Counted from the first letter of the stretch, positions 24,816-36,053 are shown. The stretch is 64,000 nucleotides of DNA from Actinokineospora terrae (GCF_900111175.1 NZ_FOGI01000007.1:434001-498000); one strand, 5' to 3'. Notes: a model not told the origin generated them from the sequence alone. Translations and numbers: made by a program.

Positions 24816-26036
24816 ATGCCAGAGGCAGTCATCGTCTCCGCTGTCCGCTCGCCGATCGGCCGGGCGGGCAAGGGTTCCCTGGTCGACATCCGACCGGACG
24901 ACCTGACCGCGCAGATGGTCCGCGCCGCCCTGGACCGGGTGCCCGCGCTCGACCCCACCGACATCGACGACCTCATGCTCGGCTGCGGCCTGCCCGGCGG
25001 CGAGCAGGGCAACAACATCGGCCGGATCGTCTCGGTGCTGCTCGGCTACGACTTCCTGCCCGGCTGCACCGTCACCCGCTACTGCGCCTCGTCGCTGCAG
25101 ACCACCCGCATGGCGCTGCACGCGATCAAGGCGGGCGAGGGCGAGGTGTTCATCTCCGCCGGGGTGGAGACCGTGTCGCGCTTCGCCAAGGGCAGTTCCG
25201 ACTCCTGGCCCGACACCCACAACCCGATCTTCGCCGAGGCCGAGGCGCGCACCGCGGCGGTCGCCGAGTCCGGCGCCGACGAGTGGCACGACCCGCGCCT
25301 GGACGGCCGGGTGCCCAACGCCTACCTCGCGATGGGCCAGACCGCCGAGAACCTGGCGCTGGCCAAGGGGATCACCCGCGAGGAGATGGACCACTTCGGC
25401 GTCCGCTCGCAGAACCGCGCGGAGCAGGCGATCAAGGACGGCTTCTGGGCCAGGGAGATCACGCCGGTGACCCTCCCGGACGGACGCGTGGTGGAGACCG
25501 ACGACGGCCCGCGCGCCGGGGTGAACTACGAGAAGACCGCGACGCTGCAGCCGGTGTTCCGACCGGACGGTCGGGTCACCGCGGGCAACTGCTGCCCGCT
25601 CAACGACGGCGCGGCGGCCCTGGTGATCATGTCCGACCGCAAGGCGGCCGAGCTGGGGCTGACGCCGCTGGCGCGGATCGTCGCCACCGGCGTCTCCGGG
25701 CTGTCGCCGGAGATCATGGGCCTCGGGCCGGTCGAGGCGTCCCGGCGCGCGCTGGCCATCGCCGGTCTGTCCATCTCGGACATCGACCTGGTGGAGATCA
25801 ACGAGGCGTTCGCCGCCCAGGTCATCCCCTCGGCGCGGGAACTGGGCGTCGACGACGACAAGCTCAACGTCAACGGCGGCGCCATCGCGGTCGGCCACCC
25901 GTTCGGCATGACCGGCGCCAGGATCGCCACCACGCTGATCAACTCGCTGCAGTGGCACGACAAGCAGTTCGGCCTGGAGACCATGTGCGTCGGCGGCGGC
26001 CAGGGCATGGCCATGGTGTTGGAGCGCTTGAGCTGA
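24816..26036 (+). CDS. acetyl-CoA acetyltransferase (thiolase)
   Basis: A 406-residue thiolase that cleaves 3-ketoacyl-CoA, or condenses two acyl-CoAs. The active-site cysteine is C90 in RYCASSLQT; NEAFA, GGAIAVGHPFGMTGAR (catalytic His) and the second cysteine in CVGGGQGMA are intact. The sequence is closest in design to mycobacterial FadA2-type enzymes of beta-oxidation, judged by the GGAIAVGHPFGMTGA loop. It stands alone behind a palindromic operator candidate and ends at a long terminator. Confidence 0.92.
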   Translation: MPEAVIVSAVRSPIGRAGKGSLVDIRPDDLTAQMVRAALDRVPALDPTDIDDLMLGCGLPGGEQGNNIGRIVSVLLGYDFLPGCTVTRYCASSLQTTRMALHAIKAGEGEVFISAGVETVSRFAKGSSDSWPDTHNPIFAEAEARTAAVAESGADEWHDPRLDGRVPNAYLAMGQTAENLALAKGITREEMDHFGVRSQNRAEQAIKDGFWAREITPVTLPDGRVVETDDGPRAGVNYEKTATLQPVFRPDGRVTAGNCCPLNDGAAALVIMSDRKAAELGLTPLARIVATGVSGLSPEIMGLGPVEASRRALAIAGLSISDIDLVEINEAFAAQVIPSARELGVDDDKLNVNGGAIAVGHPFGMTGARIATTLINSLQWHDKQFGLETMCVGGGQGMAMVLERLS

Positions 26037-26048
26037 AGCTCTGAGACA

Positions 26049-26094
26049 AACGAGGACGGCCACCCCATCGGCACGTGGGGTGGCCGTCCTCGTT
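26049..26094. terminator. 19-bp bidirectional terminator
   Basis: A perfect inverted repeat (arms 26049-26067 and 26076-26094, starting AACGAGGACGG) between the convergent thiolase and greA genes; the arms end in AA and TT. Confidence 0.88.
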
Positions 26095-26113
26095 GTCGAG
26101 CGTTGGCTTGGGA

Positions 26114-26602
26114 TCAGCCGCCGTACGGGACCGCCTTGGTCAGGGTGACCTTCTGGGTCTTGCCGTTGGGCAGGTCGTACTCCCTGGTCTCGCCCTCCTT
26201 GGCGCCGAGCAGCGCGCGGCCGAGCGGGGACTCGGGGGAGTAGACCTCCAGCTCGCCCTCGCCGCCCTCCTCGCGGGTGGCCAGCAGGAAGACCTCTTCG
26301 TCGTCATCGCCGTCGTAGCGGACGGTCAGCACCATGCCCGGCTCGGCGATGCCGTCGTTGGCGGGCGCCTCGCCCACCTTCGCGCCGCGCAGCAGTTCCT
26401 GGAGGTGGCGGATCCGGGCCTCCTGCTGGCCCTGCTCCTCGCGGGCGGCGTGGTACCCGCCGTTCTCCTTGAGGTCACCCTCCTCGCGGCTGGTGTTGAT
26501 CTTCTGCGCGATGACCGGGCGGTTCTCAATCAGCTCGTCGAGCTCGTTCTTGAGCCGGTTGTAGGCCTCCTGGGTCAACCAGGTCACCTGGGTGTCGCTC
26601 AC
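26114..26602 (-). CDS. greA: transcription elongation factor GreA
   Basis: A 162-residue factor that rescues backtracked RNA polymerase by stimulating cleavage of the nascent transcript. The N-terminal coiled coil (residues about 8-75) carries the acidic tip EEGDLKENGGYHAAREEQ, which reaches the active site; the C-terminal FKBP-like domain includes SPLGRALLGAKEGE. GTG 26602 is chosen because VSDTQVTWLTQEAY aligns with the start of mycobacterial GreA and GAGGAG precedes it; an upstream in-frame ATG would add an unaligned tail. Confidence 0.95.
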   Translation of the reverse strand: MSDTQVTWLTQEAYNRLKNELDELIENRPVIAQKINTSREEGDLKENGGYHAAREEQGQQEARIRHLQELLRGAKVGEAPANDGIAEPGMVLTVRYDGDDDEEVFLLATREEGGEGELEVYSPESPLGRALLGAKEGETREYDLPNGKTQKVTLTKAVPYGG

Positions 26603-26679
26603 GGTCACCAACTCCTCGTCGTACTCCGGGCCCGTGGTCACAGGCCGGCAAACCAGGCCTGGTGGTGCGCCCGGAATGG

Positions 26680-26707
26680 AAAAAACACGGCCCTCCTAGG
26701 GGCCGTG
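26680..26707 (-). terminator. intrinsic terminator of the DUF4307 gene
   Basis: On the minus strand, CACGGCCCC pairs with GGGCCGTG and is followed at once by six T residues, a classical rho-independent form that is rare in this genome. It lies between the DUF4307 gene and greA. Confidence 0.8.
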
Positions 26708-26783
26708 CAGGTCTACGAGCGTACCACGAACACACGTGCTATAACGCCCGTTTTGTCTGGCTAATCGCTTTTCCGGCTGGAGT

Positions 26784-27224
26784 TCACCCCGTTGGCGGCG
26801 CGGTTGTGGACAGGTAGGAGGGTACCTGGTACGAGCAACCGAAGACGTCCGCGGTGACCGGTTCGCCGCTGCTCGCGATGACCGTCGTCATCCGCACGGA
26901 CGCCTGGCCCGGCGCGATGTACACCTCTTTGCGACCGGTCTCGTCGCCGTTGATGCCGCGCACCCGAACCACGCACACCGCGGCCTGCTCCGGGGTGGTC
27001 CTGGTCACGTCGAAGGTCATCCGCATCCGGTTGCCCGGCTCCTCGCTGAACCCGGTCCGCTCGGCCTCGATGGGCGCGGTGCCGAGGTTCTTGTAGCCGA
27101 GGAACGCGACCACGATCCCCGCCGCCAACCCGAGGATCACCAGCACCACGGCGGTGCGGCGCGACCTCGGCGCCCGGCGCGCGCCGTAGCGGCCCTCTGG
27201 CGGTGTGCGACCGGCGGCGGTCAT
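26784..27224 (-). CDS. DUF4307 membrane protein
   Basis: A 146-residue protein with a basic N-terminus, one transmembrane helix (about residues 25-45) and an extracytoplasmic beta domain (MTFDVTRTTPEQAAVCVVRVRGINGDETGRKEV), with two cysteines. DUF4307 proteins sit beside mca and greA in mycobacteria too, so the neighbourhood is conserved, but no function is established. The ATG has GGAGG eight bases upstream. It is divergent from mca. Confidence 0.85.
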   Translation of the reverse strand: MTAAGRTPPEGRYGARRAPRSRRTAVVLVILGLAAGIVVAFLGYKNLGTAPIEAERTGFSEEPGNRMRMTFDVTRTTPEQAAVCVVRVRGINGDETGRKEVYIAPGQASVRMTTVIASSGEPVTADVFGCSYQVPSYLSTTAPPTG

Positions 27225-27352
27225 AGCGGGGGCCTCCTCACCGGGGCGGTCCACCAGGCGGGAACAATGGTCCCCGCCCGGCGCGTTGCGCTGTTCGGGT
27301 CGAGTATCCGCCGTGTGCGGGACCACGTTCCAGGAGGGGGCCGAGGAGGACC

Positions 27353-28234
27353 ATGTCCGAGAAGCTGCGTTTGATGGCCGTGCACGCCCACCCCGACGAC
27401 GAGTCGAGCAAGGGCGCGGCGACGATGGCCAAGTACGTCGCCGATGGGCACGAGGTCATGGTGGTCACCTGCACCGGTGGCGAGCGCGGGGACATCCTCA
27501 ACCCGGCCATGGACCGCCCCGAGGTCACCGCCGACATCCCCGGGGTGCGCCGCGCCGAGATGGCCAGGGCCGCCGAGATCCTGGGCGTCTCGCACCGCTG
27601 GCTCGGCTTCGTCGACTCCGGCCTGCCCGAGGGCGACCCGCTGCCGCCGCTGCCCGAGGGCTGCTTCGCCCTGGTGCCGCTGGAGGAGTCGGTGCCGCCG
27701 CTGGTCAGGGCCATCCGCGAGTTCCGCCCGCACGTCGTCATCACCTACGACGAGAACGGCGGCTACCCGCACCCCGACCACATCCGCTGCCACGAGGTCT
27801 CCATCGCCGCCTTCGACGCCGCGGGCGACCCGGATCTGCACCAGGACGCGGGCGAGCCCTGGCAGCCGCTGAAGCTGTACTACTCGCACGGCTTCAGCCG
27901 CGCCCGCCTGGTCGCCATCCACGAGGCCCTGCTCGAACGCGGCCTCGAGTCCCCCTACGGCGAGTGGCTGGAGAACTGGCCCGCCGAACGCGGCGACATC
28001 GCCCACCGCGTCACCTCCCGCGTCGAGTGCGCCGACTACTTCGAGGTCCGCGACGCCGCCCTGCTGGCGCACGCCACCCAGATCGACCCCAACAGCCGCT
28101 GGTTCGCGGTACCGCTGGACCTGCAGCGCACCATCTGGCCGTACGAGGAGTACGAGCTGGTCCGCTCCCTGGTCGACAGCACCCTCCCGGAAGACGATCT
28201 CTTCTCCGGCCTCCGCGAGAAGGCCTCCCTGTGA
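27353..28234 (+). CDS. mca: mycothiol S-conjugate amidase
   Basis: A 293-residue zinc amidase that cleaves mycothiol adducts of electrophiles and antibiotics to a mercapturic acid and GlcN-inositol. The metal site AHPDDES (H13, D16) and the second histidine in HPDHIRCHE are present, in the LmbE-like fold; GGERGDILNPAMD is characteristic of Mca/MshB. Its length is close to mycobacterial Mca (about 288). It overlaps the next small membrane protein by GTGA, as in mycobacteria. Mycothiol use places the organism among actinobacteria. Confidence 0.95.
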   Translation: MSEKLRLMAVHAHPDDESSKGAATMAKYVADGHEVMVVTCTGGERGDILNPAMDRPEVTADIPGVRRAEMARAAEILGVSHRWLGFVDSGLPEGDPLPPLPEGCFALVPLEESVPPLVRAIREFRPHVVITYDENGGYPHPDHIRCHEVSIAAFDAAGDPDLHQDAGEPWQPLKLYYSHGFSRARLVAIHEALLERGLESPYGEWLENWPAERGDIAHRVTSRVECADYFEVRDAALLAHATQIDPNSRWFAVPLDLQRTIWPYEEYELVRSLVDSTLPEDDLFSGLREKASL

Positions 28235-28503
28235 TCGCCGCCCTGCCCGGTGCCGACTTCCCGACCACCTTCGCCCAGGTCCAGACCAACCCCCCCAAAC
28301 CCGCCGACCCCGGCGGCCAGGGCGAGGACTTCGGCAAGTCGTCGCCGTTGGGGTTCTTGATCCTGGTCCTGTTCTTCGTGGCGGTCGCCTTCCTGGTCCG
28401 CTCCATGACCAAGCACCTCAAGCGCCTCCCGGAGTCCTTCGACAACCCCACCGACGAGCCCGCCGAGGGCGCCGACCCCCCAGCCAAGCCCGCGGCGGGC
28501 TAG
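28231..28503 (+). CDS. small membrane protein coupled to mca
   Basis: A 90-residue protein with one transmembrane helix (residues about 39-56, LGFLILVLFFVAVAFLV) between Pro-rich soluble ends. The GTG start overlaps the mca stop by 4 bp, so expression is coupled. A homologous small protein follows mca in related actinobacteria; function unknown. Confidence 0.75.
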   Translation: MIAALPGADFPTTFAQVQTNPPKPADPGGQGEDFGKSSPLGFLILVLFFVAVAFLVRSMTKHLKRLPESFDNPTDEPAEGADPPAKPAAG

Positions 28504-28509
28504 TCAATC

Positions 28510-31020
28510 TCACAGTCTTGGGTCGACCGGCTCCGACTCCAAGGCCAAGACGGCGAACACGGCCTCGTGCACGCGCCAGAGGGGTTCGGCCTTCACGAGT
28601 CGGTCCAGGGCTTCCAGGCCCAGGGCGTACTCGCGCAGGGCCAGGGAGCGCTTCGGGCCGAGTTTGCGGTCTCGGAGGCGGCTGAGGTGGTTGGGGTAGT
28701 CCGGGCCGTAGACGATGCGGAGGTAGTCGGGGCCGCGGACCTTGAGGCCGGGGAGGGTGAGTTTGCGGCCGGTGCGGACGAAGTTGGCGGCGGGTTTCAC
28801 CACCATCCCCTCGCCGCCCGCCGCGGTCATCGATTCCCACCAGGCCACACCGGCGGCCACCGACTCGGCGCTGGTCGGGTCCACCTCGAGCCGCGCGGTC
28901 GTCGTGAACAGCCCGGGGTCGGCCGCGTGTAGCCGGTCGGCGATCGCCAGGTGCCAGGTGTGCGGGCGGTCGTGGTACGTGGTGCCCTCGCTGGCCAGGA
29001 CCTGGAACGGCGCCAGCCGCACGCCGTCGAGTCCGGCGGTCGGCAGGCAGTAGCGGCGGTAGGCGTCGCGGAAGGCCGAGGCGTTGGCCAGGCGCGCCGA
29101 GGTGCGGGACAACAGGTCGCCCACCGGCACGCCCCGGTCGACCGCGTTGCCCACTGCGGACAGGGCAGCCGGTAGCGCGGCGTGGGCGGCGGCACCCACG
29201 GCGGCGAACCGGGTGGTGATCAGGTCCATCGCCTTGGCGCTCCACGGCAGCAGTTCCGCGTCCAGCAGCAGCCAGTCCGTGTCCAGTTCGTCCCACAGGT
29301 CCGCGACCGCCGCCCGGACCCGGTGCAGCAGCGCCGCGGTCGTCGCCTCGTCGAAGAACGGCCGCCCGGTCCGCGTGTAGACGGCCCCGTCGCCCTCCAC
29401 CGCGAACCGCCGGGGACCGACCGCCGCCGAACGGGTCACCAGCACCACGGCCCGTGACCCCATGTGCTTCTCCTCGCACAGCACCGGCAGCGACCCGAAC
29501 CCGGCGAACGCCTCCCGCGGGTGCTCCAGGACGTCCCCGTCCCGGTGCGTCTCCGCGGGTGCCATCGTCGGCGGCAGGTACACCAACCACCGCGGGTCGA
29601 CCGAGAACCGGCTCATCACCTCCAACGCCGCCGCCGACTGCTCGCCGCGCACCGTCACCGCGCCCTGCGCCCACGTCTGCACGACCCGGCGCCCCATGAC
29701 GTCGTCCAACGTCAGCGCGGTCGGCTCCCGATCGGGCAGCGGCGCCACCAGCGGGCGCACCGGCTCGTACCAGACCTCGTGCGCCGCAACCGAAACCAGC
29801 TCGCGCTCCGGGTACCGCAGTGCCGTGAGCTTGCCGCCGAAGACGCACCCGGTGTCCAGGCACATCGTCGAGTTGACCCACTCCGCGTCGGGCACCGGCG
29901 TGTGTCCATACAGGACCATCGCGCGCCCCCGATAGTCCCGCGCCCACGGGTACCGCACCGGCAGCCCGTACTCGTCGGTCTCCCCGGTGGTCTCCCCGTA
30001 CAGCGCGAACGACCGCACCCGCCCCGACGCGCGCCCGTGGAACTCCTCCGGCAGACCGGCGTGCGCGACGACCAGCGCGCCGCCGTCGAGCACGTAGTGC
30101 CCGATCAGGCTGTCGCAGAACGCCGTCGCGCGCTCGACGAACTCCGGTGGCTCCGCCGCCAGCTGCTCCAGCGACTCGGCCAGCCCGTGCCGCACCGTCA
30201 CCTGCTTGCCGCGCAACGCCCGCAGCAGCTTGTGCTCGTGGTTGCCCGACACCGCCAGCGCCGAGCCGGACTCGACCATGCCCATCGCCAGCCGCAGCAC
30301 GCCCGGTGTGTCCGGGCCGCGGTCGACCAGGTCGCCGACGAACACCGCGCGCCGCCCGGCCGGGTGCGCCGCGCCGACCGCGCGCCCCCGCTCGTCGCGG
30401 TCGATGGCGTACCCCAGTTCGCCGAGCAGCTCCTCCAGCTCCACCCGGCAGCCGTGCACGTCGCCGATCACGTCGAACGGCCCGGTCTCGCCGCGCCGGT
30501 CGTTGCGCAGCGGCTCGACCACGATCCGCGCCGCGTCCACTTCGGACTCCCCGCGCAGCACGTGCACCCGCCGGAAGCCCTCCTTGGCCAGCGACCGCAG
30601 CGACCGGCGCAGCTCGGTGACCTGCCGGTGCACCACGTGCGCGCCGAAGTCCCGGTCCGGCCGGTCGGCGTTGCGCCGCACGCACACCGACTCCGGCAGG
30701 TCCAGCACGACCGCGACCGGCAGCACGTTGTGCTCCTTGGCCAGCCGGATCAGCGCGGCCCGCGGCCCCGGCTGGGTGTTCGTCGCGTCGACCACCGTGA
30801 CCAGACCGGCCCGCAAGCGCTTGCCCGCGATGTAGTGCAGGGCGTCGAAGGCCTCGGCCGACGCGCCCTGGTCGTTCTCGTCGTCGCTGACCAGGCCGCG
30901 GAAGAAGTCGCTGGAGAGCACCTGGGTCGCCGCGAAGCGCGTGCGCGCGAAGGTCGACTTGCCGGAGCCGGAGGCGCCGATCAACACGACCAGCGCCATG
31001 TCCGGGATGGTGAGGTCCAT
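28510..31020 (-). CDS. pnkp: polynucleotide kinase-phosphatase-ligase (bacterial Pnkp)
   Basis: An 836-residue three-domain RNA-repair enzyme. The N-terminal 5'-OH polynucleotide kinase has P-loop GASGSGKST (15-23). The central binuclear metallophosphoesterase has FDVIGDVHGC (GDVHG 186-190), VFVGDLVDRGPDT and VSGNHEHK. The C-terminal nucleotidyltransferase (ligase) domain has EEKHMGSRAVV as the lysine motif I. Together with Hen1 it heals and seals RNA cut by ribotoxins. Its stop is convergent with the mca-coupled gene and its ATG lies immediately after the hen1 stop, so the two are co-transcribed. Confidence 0.95.
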   Translation of the reverse strand: MDLTIPDMALVVLIGASGSGKSTFARTRFAATQVLSSDFFRGLVSDDENDQGASAEAFDALHYIAGKRLRAGLVTVVDATNTQPGPRAALIRLAKEHNVLPVAVVLDLPESVCVRRNADRPDRDFGAHVVHRQVTELRRSLRSLAKEGFRRVHVLRGESEVDAARIVVEPLRNDRRGETGPFDVIGDVHGCRVELEELLGELGYAIDRDERGRAVGAAHPAGRRAVFVGDLVDRGPDTPGVLRLAMGMVESGSALAVSGNHEHKLLRALRGKQVTVRHGLAESLEQLAAEPPEFVERATAFCDSLIGHYVLDGGALVVAHAGLPEEFHGRASGRVRSFALYGETTGETDEYGLPVRYPWARDYRGRAMVLYGHTPVPDAEWVNSTMCLDTGCVFGGKLTALRYPERELVSVAAHEVWYEPVRPLVAPLPDREPTALTLDDVMGRRVVQTWAQGAVTVRGEQSAAALEVMSRFSVDPRWLVYLPPTMAPAETHRDGDVLEHPREAFAGFGSLPVLCEEKHMGSRAVVLVTRSAAVGPRRFAVEGDGAVYTRTGRPFFDEATTAALLHRVRAAVADLWDELDTDWLLLDAELLPWSAKAMDLITTRFAAVGAAAHAALPAALSAVGNAVDRGVPVGDLLSRTSARLANASAFRDAYRRYCLPTAGLDGVRLAPFQVLASEGTTYHDRPHTWHLAIADRLHAADPGLFTTTARLEVDPTSAESVAAGVAWWESMTAAGGEGMVVKPAANFVRTGRKLTLPGLKVRGPDYLRIVYGPDYPNHLSRLRDRKLGPKRSLALREYALGLEALDRLVKAEPLWRVHEAVFAVLALESEPVDPRL

Positions 31021-32361
31021 CTACGCCTCCTCCGTGCTGAACACGGCCAGCTGGGTCGCCGGGCCGAGGTCGGGGTCGACCGGGCCGACGGGTCCGAATC
31101 GGACGGTGTAGCCGGTGCGCGCGGCCACCGCGCCCGCCCACTCCTGGAACTGCGCCCTCGTCCACTCGAACCGGTGGTCCGGGTGGCGGTGCTCCGCCTG
31201 TCCGAGCAGCGGGTTGTACTCGACGTTCGGGGTGGTCACGACGACGTGCCTCGGCCGGGCGACGCCGAACACGACCCGTTCCAGCGCGGGCAGCCGAGCC
31301 GGGTCGACGTGCTCGACGACCTCCATCAGCACCGCCGCGTCGAACCCGGCCAGCTCGGGGTCGGTGTAGGTCAGCGACGAGTGCCGCAGCGACACCCGGG
31401 ACCTGGCCCGGTCCGGCAGCTTGGCCAGCCGCCGCTGCGCCGCGTCCAGGGCGCCCGCGGACACGTCGGTGCCGAGGATCTCGGTGAACGCCGTGTCCGC
31501 GACCAGCCGCTCCAACAGCGCGCCACCGCCGCAACCGAGGTCGAGGACCCGACGCGCGCCGACCTCGTGCAGCGCGGCGACCACGGCCTCCGCCCGCAGC
31601 GCCGCCAACGGCCGGTGCGACGGTGCCTGCTCCTCCGGCAGCGTGCCGTCGAGTTCGGACAGCTGGGTGAGCGCGTCGCGCACGTACCCGCGCTGGTGGG
31701 CCAGGTAGCGGCGGCTCACCAGGTCCCGCTCGGGGTGGCCGGGCAACCAGTCGCCCCCGGCGCGGACCAGCTTCGCGACCTCGTCCTCGCCGACCCAGTA
31801 GTGCTTGGTGTCGTCGAGCACCGGCAGCAGCACATAGAGGTGCCGCAGCGCGTCAGCCAGCCTGAGCCGACCGGTGAGCCTCAGGTCCAGGAACCGCGAG
31901 TCGCCCCAGGCGGGGAACGCCGGGTCCAGCGGCACCGGGGTGGTCTCGACCTGCCAGCCCAGCGGCGCGAACAGCCGTTCGGCCAGGTCAGCGTCACCCT
32001 GGTGCGCAACGGCCGGTAGGTGCACCACCAGCGGGATGGCCTGCTCGGCCAGCTCTGGACGCGCGTCGCAGCGACCGTTCATCGCCGTGCGGAACACCGA
32101 CCCGATGGCCACGGCCATGAGCGACCCGGACGCGTAAGGCCGGTCATCGACGTAACTGCTGCCGGGGCGGCTCTTGGCCAGGGTGATCGGGTCGACCTCC
32201 AGCAGCAGCGCCGCCGTGCACACCGACTCGTCCGCTTGTGGGTAGAACACGTGCGCGGTACCGGACGCGATCGCGAAGGACTGCGCCCGGTCGGGGTGCT
32301 TGAACAGCAGGTAGCCCAGGTCGGTCGCCGGGCGCGCGGTGGTCGAGACGGTCAGCAGCAC
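31021..32361 (-). CDS. hen1: 3'-terminal RNA ribose 2'-O-methyltransferase Hen1
   Basis: A 446-residue partner of Pnkp. The N-terminal half (about residues 1-235) is the region known to activate Pnkp ligase; the C-terminal SAM methyltransferase has VLDLGCGGGALLERL and the metal-binding MEVVEHVD ... EHRHPDHRFEW residues that place Mn next to the 2'-OH. It marks repaired RNA ends so that the toxin cannot recut. It abuts pnkp with no gap and is divergent from the DUF255 gene. Confidence 0.94.
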   Translation of the reverse strand: MLLTVSTTARPATDLGYLLFKHPDRAQSFAIASGTAHVFYPQADESVCTAALLLEVDPITLAKSRPGSSYVDDRPYASGSLMAVAIGSVFRTAMNGRCDARPELAEQAIPLVVHLPAVAHQGDADLAERLFAPLGWQVETTPVPLDPAFPAWGDSRFLDLRLTGRLRLADALRHLYVLLPVLDDTKHYWVGEDEVAKLVRAGGDWLPGHPERDLVSRRYLAHQRGYVRDALTQLSELDGTLPEEQAPSHRPLAALRAEAVVAALHEVGARRVLDLGCGGGALLERLVADTAFTEILGTDVSAGALDAAQRRLAKLPDRARSRVSLRHSSLTYTDPELAGFDAAVLMEVVEHVDPARLPALERVVFGVARPRHVVVTTPNVEYNPLLGQAEHRHPDHRFEWTRAQFQEWAGAVAARTGYTVRFGPVGPVDPDLGPATQLAVFSTEEA

Positions 32362-32420
32362 GTCCGCGAGTGTGGCAAACCCGAGTACCCGCCGACACCT
32401 CGGTTTGAGAGGCTGGGGGC

Positions 32421-34411
<1,991 letters not shown>

Positions 34412-34415
<4 letters not shown>

Positions 34416-34708
34416 GCGAGATCTGGCGCCTGCTGCGCGGCACCGACCTGGTCGGCGAGATCACCATCACCGACCGCGACTTCCCGTGGCTGTACGGTGA
34501 TTTCACCGCCCACCCCGGCTTCGCCGAGTTCCAGCCGCTGTTCGCCCAAGAGCTGGAACTCCTCAACGCCGACGACGACCACGAGGCGTGGGAGTCGGTC
34601 TACGAGAAGGTCACCGGCTCCCTGGCGCTGGTCTCCCCGGACGGCCCGGTGACCCACTTCCTGCTGCACGTCGACGGCGCCGAGGCCTGGTTCCGCTACA
34701 TCGCCTAG
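34412..34708 (+). CDS. conserved hypothetical protein
   Basis: A 98-residue acidic soluble protein (SEIWRLLRGTDLVGEITITDRDFPWLYGDF start) with an alpha/beta pattern and no known catalytic motif. The GTG start overlaps the DUF255 stop (GTGA), indicating coupling. Similar short proteins annotated as hypothetical exist in actinomycetes. It ends on a CTAG shared with the stop of the convergent GNAT gene. Confidence 0.75.
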
Positions 34709-35235
34709 TCGACCAGCTCGCCGTGCAGCAGGCTCATGACGATCATGTCGTGCAGTTCGCCGTCGCGGCGGAAGTACTGGCGGAGGCGGCCTTCCTCGAC
34801 GAAGCCGACCTTGCGGTAGAGGTGGCGGGCGGGTTCGTTGTCGGCCACCACGAAGAGCTGGATCGCGTGCAGGCGCATGTCGTCGAAGCCCCAGCGGCAC
34901 ACCAGGCGCAGGGCCTCGCCGCCGTAGCCCTTGTTCCAGGTGTCGGGGTCGCCGAGGTAGATGTCGAGTTCCGCGCGGCCGGTCTCCGGGCGGGCGTCGC
35001 GCAGGGCGATGTAGCCGACCAGGCGGGACTCGGCGATCGTCTCGATGGCGAAGCGGCAGCGCTCGTGGCTGTTGGCCGGGAGGTCCGCGAAGCGCTTGCG
35101 CAGTTGCGCGCGAGACTCCGGGTACGACGTCTCCATCCAGCGCATGGCGTGCTCGTCGTGGTGCCACCGCCAGAACGTGTCGGCGTCCTCCGGCTCGATG
35201 GCGCGCAGCCGCACCCGTTCCCCGATCAGCGTCAT
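34705..35235 (-). CDS. GNAT-family N-acetyltransferase (RimJ/RimL type)
   Basis: A 176-residue acetyltransferase. The start GERVRLRAIEPEDADTFWRWHHD is typical of RimJ/RimL-like members; the acetyl-CoA pyrophosphate loop is within WNKGYGGEALRLVCRWGFDD (Q/R-x-x-G-x-G/A variant), and VVADNEPARHLYRKVGFVEEGRLRQ closes the fold. Substrate unknown: protein N-termini, aminoglycosides or small amines are all possible. Confidence 0.88.
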   Translation of the reverse strand: MTLIGERVRLRAIEPEDADTFWRWHHDEHAMRWMETSYPESRAQLRKRFADLPANSHERCRFAIETIAESRLVGYIALRDARPETGRAELDIYLGDPDTWNKGYGGEALRLVCRWGFDDMRLHAIQLFVVADNEPARHLYRKVGFVEEGRLRQYFRRDGELHDMIVMSLLHGELVD

Positions 35236-35309
35236 ACCCCCACCCTAAATCGGCCCACCACCGGTTTTGCAGGTGTAACGTTGTAATCAGGTAAGCGAGA
35301 GGAGCCGTC

Positions 35310-35813
35310 ATGTCCGACGACGTCACCGCCTGGTTCACCGGGCGGCTGCCCGACACCTGGTTCACCGAGAAGCCCGCCATCACCGTCGACCGGGAGGAGA
35401 TCCTGCTGGTCGGCACCCTGCCGCCGCTCGCCGAGCAGTTCCAGGACGAGGCCGCGACCGCCGCCGCCGAGTCCGGCCGCATCGCGCGCTGGCGGGAGGA
35501 GACCAGGGACCACCGCATCGAGATCGCCCGCCAAGCCGAGCACCGCTACGGCCGCAAGGTCGCCTGGGGCGCCCGCGTCGGCGGCACCGAGGAACTGTTC
35601 ACAACCCTCTCGGTCCCCGTCATGACCCGCCTGCGCCAACCAGAACGCCGAACCCTCGACACCCTCGTCGACGCAGGCGTCGCCCGCTCACGATCCGAAG
35701 CCCTGGCCTGGGCCGTCCGCCTGGTCGGCAAGCACGCCGAGGAATGGCTGGCCGACCTCCGCACCGCCATGACCACGGTCGAGGACCTGCGCACCAAGGG
35801 CCCCAACCTCTAA
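35310..35813 (+). CDS. hypothetical protein with C-terminal ribbon-helix-helix-like region
   Basis: A 167-residue protein; GAGAGGAG precedes the ATG. The N-terminal half begins MSDDVTAWFTGRLPDTWF and has no recognised motif. Residues about 110-145 (RRTLDTLVDAGVARSRSEALAWAVRLV) resemble a ribbon-helix-helix dimerisation/DNA-binding unit. It could be a small regulator or an antitoxin-like protein without a visible partner. No function assigned. Confidence 0.7.
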   Translation: MSDDVTAWFTGRLPDTWFTEKPAITVDREEILLVGTLPPLAEQFQDEAATAAAESGRIARWREETRDHRIEIARQAEHRYGRKVAWGARVGGTEELFTTLSVPVMTRLRQPERRTLDTLVDAGVARSRSEALAWAVRLVGKHAEEWLADLRTAMTTVEDLRTKGPNL

Positions 35814-35852
35814 CCGGGCCAAGGGCCTCTTACCACTAGCGCGCCGTCGGGG

Positions 35853-36053
35853 TCAGTCCGTGGCCTCGGCGGCCGCCAGGGCGGTTTCCACGCGTTCTCG
35901 GGCGCCTGCCAGGTGGCGGTCGCAGATCTTGGCCAGGGACTCGCCGCGTTCCCAGAGGGTCAGGGACTCCTCCAGCGGCAGTCCGCCCGCTTCCAGTCTC
36001 GCCACCACCGCGGCCAGTTCGTCTCGTGCCTGTTCGTAGCCGGGTTCGGTCAC
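35853..36053 (-). CDS. xseB: exodeoxyribonuclease VII small subunit
   Basis: A 66-residue helical-hairpin protein: YEQARDELAAVVARLEAGGLPLEESLTLWERGESLAKICDRHL carries the family pattern (L-E-x-x-x-L-P-L-E-E-S-L-x-L-W-E-x-G). Several copies wrap around XseA and are required for activity in degrading single-stranded DNA. The GTG start overlaps the stop of an unrelated 123-residue gene, which separates it from xseA. Confidence 0.93.
   Translation of the reverse strand: MTEPGYEQARDELAAVVARLEAGGLPLEESLTLWERGESLAKICDRHLAGARERVETALAAAEATD

Noticed and set aside
28418..31534. 1038-codon open frame on the minus strand
   Set aside because: It is a shifted frame of pnkp and hen1; it has no domain pattern and is full of Arg/Gly/Ala.
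29464..32019. 851-codon open frame on the plus strand
   Set aside because: Antisense to pnkp/hen1; composition typical of a shadow frame.
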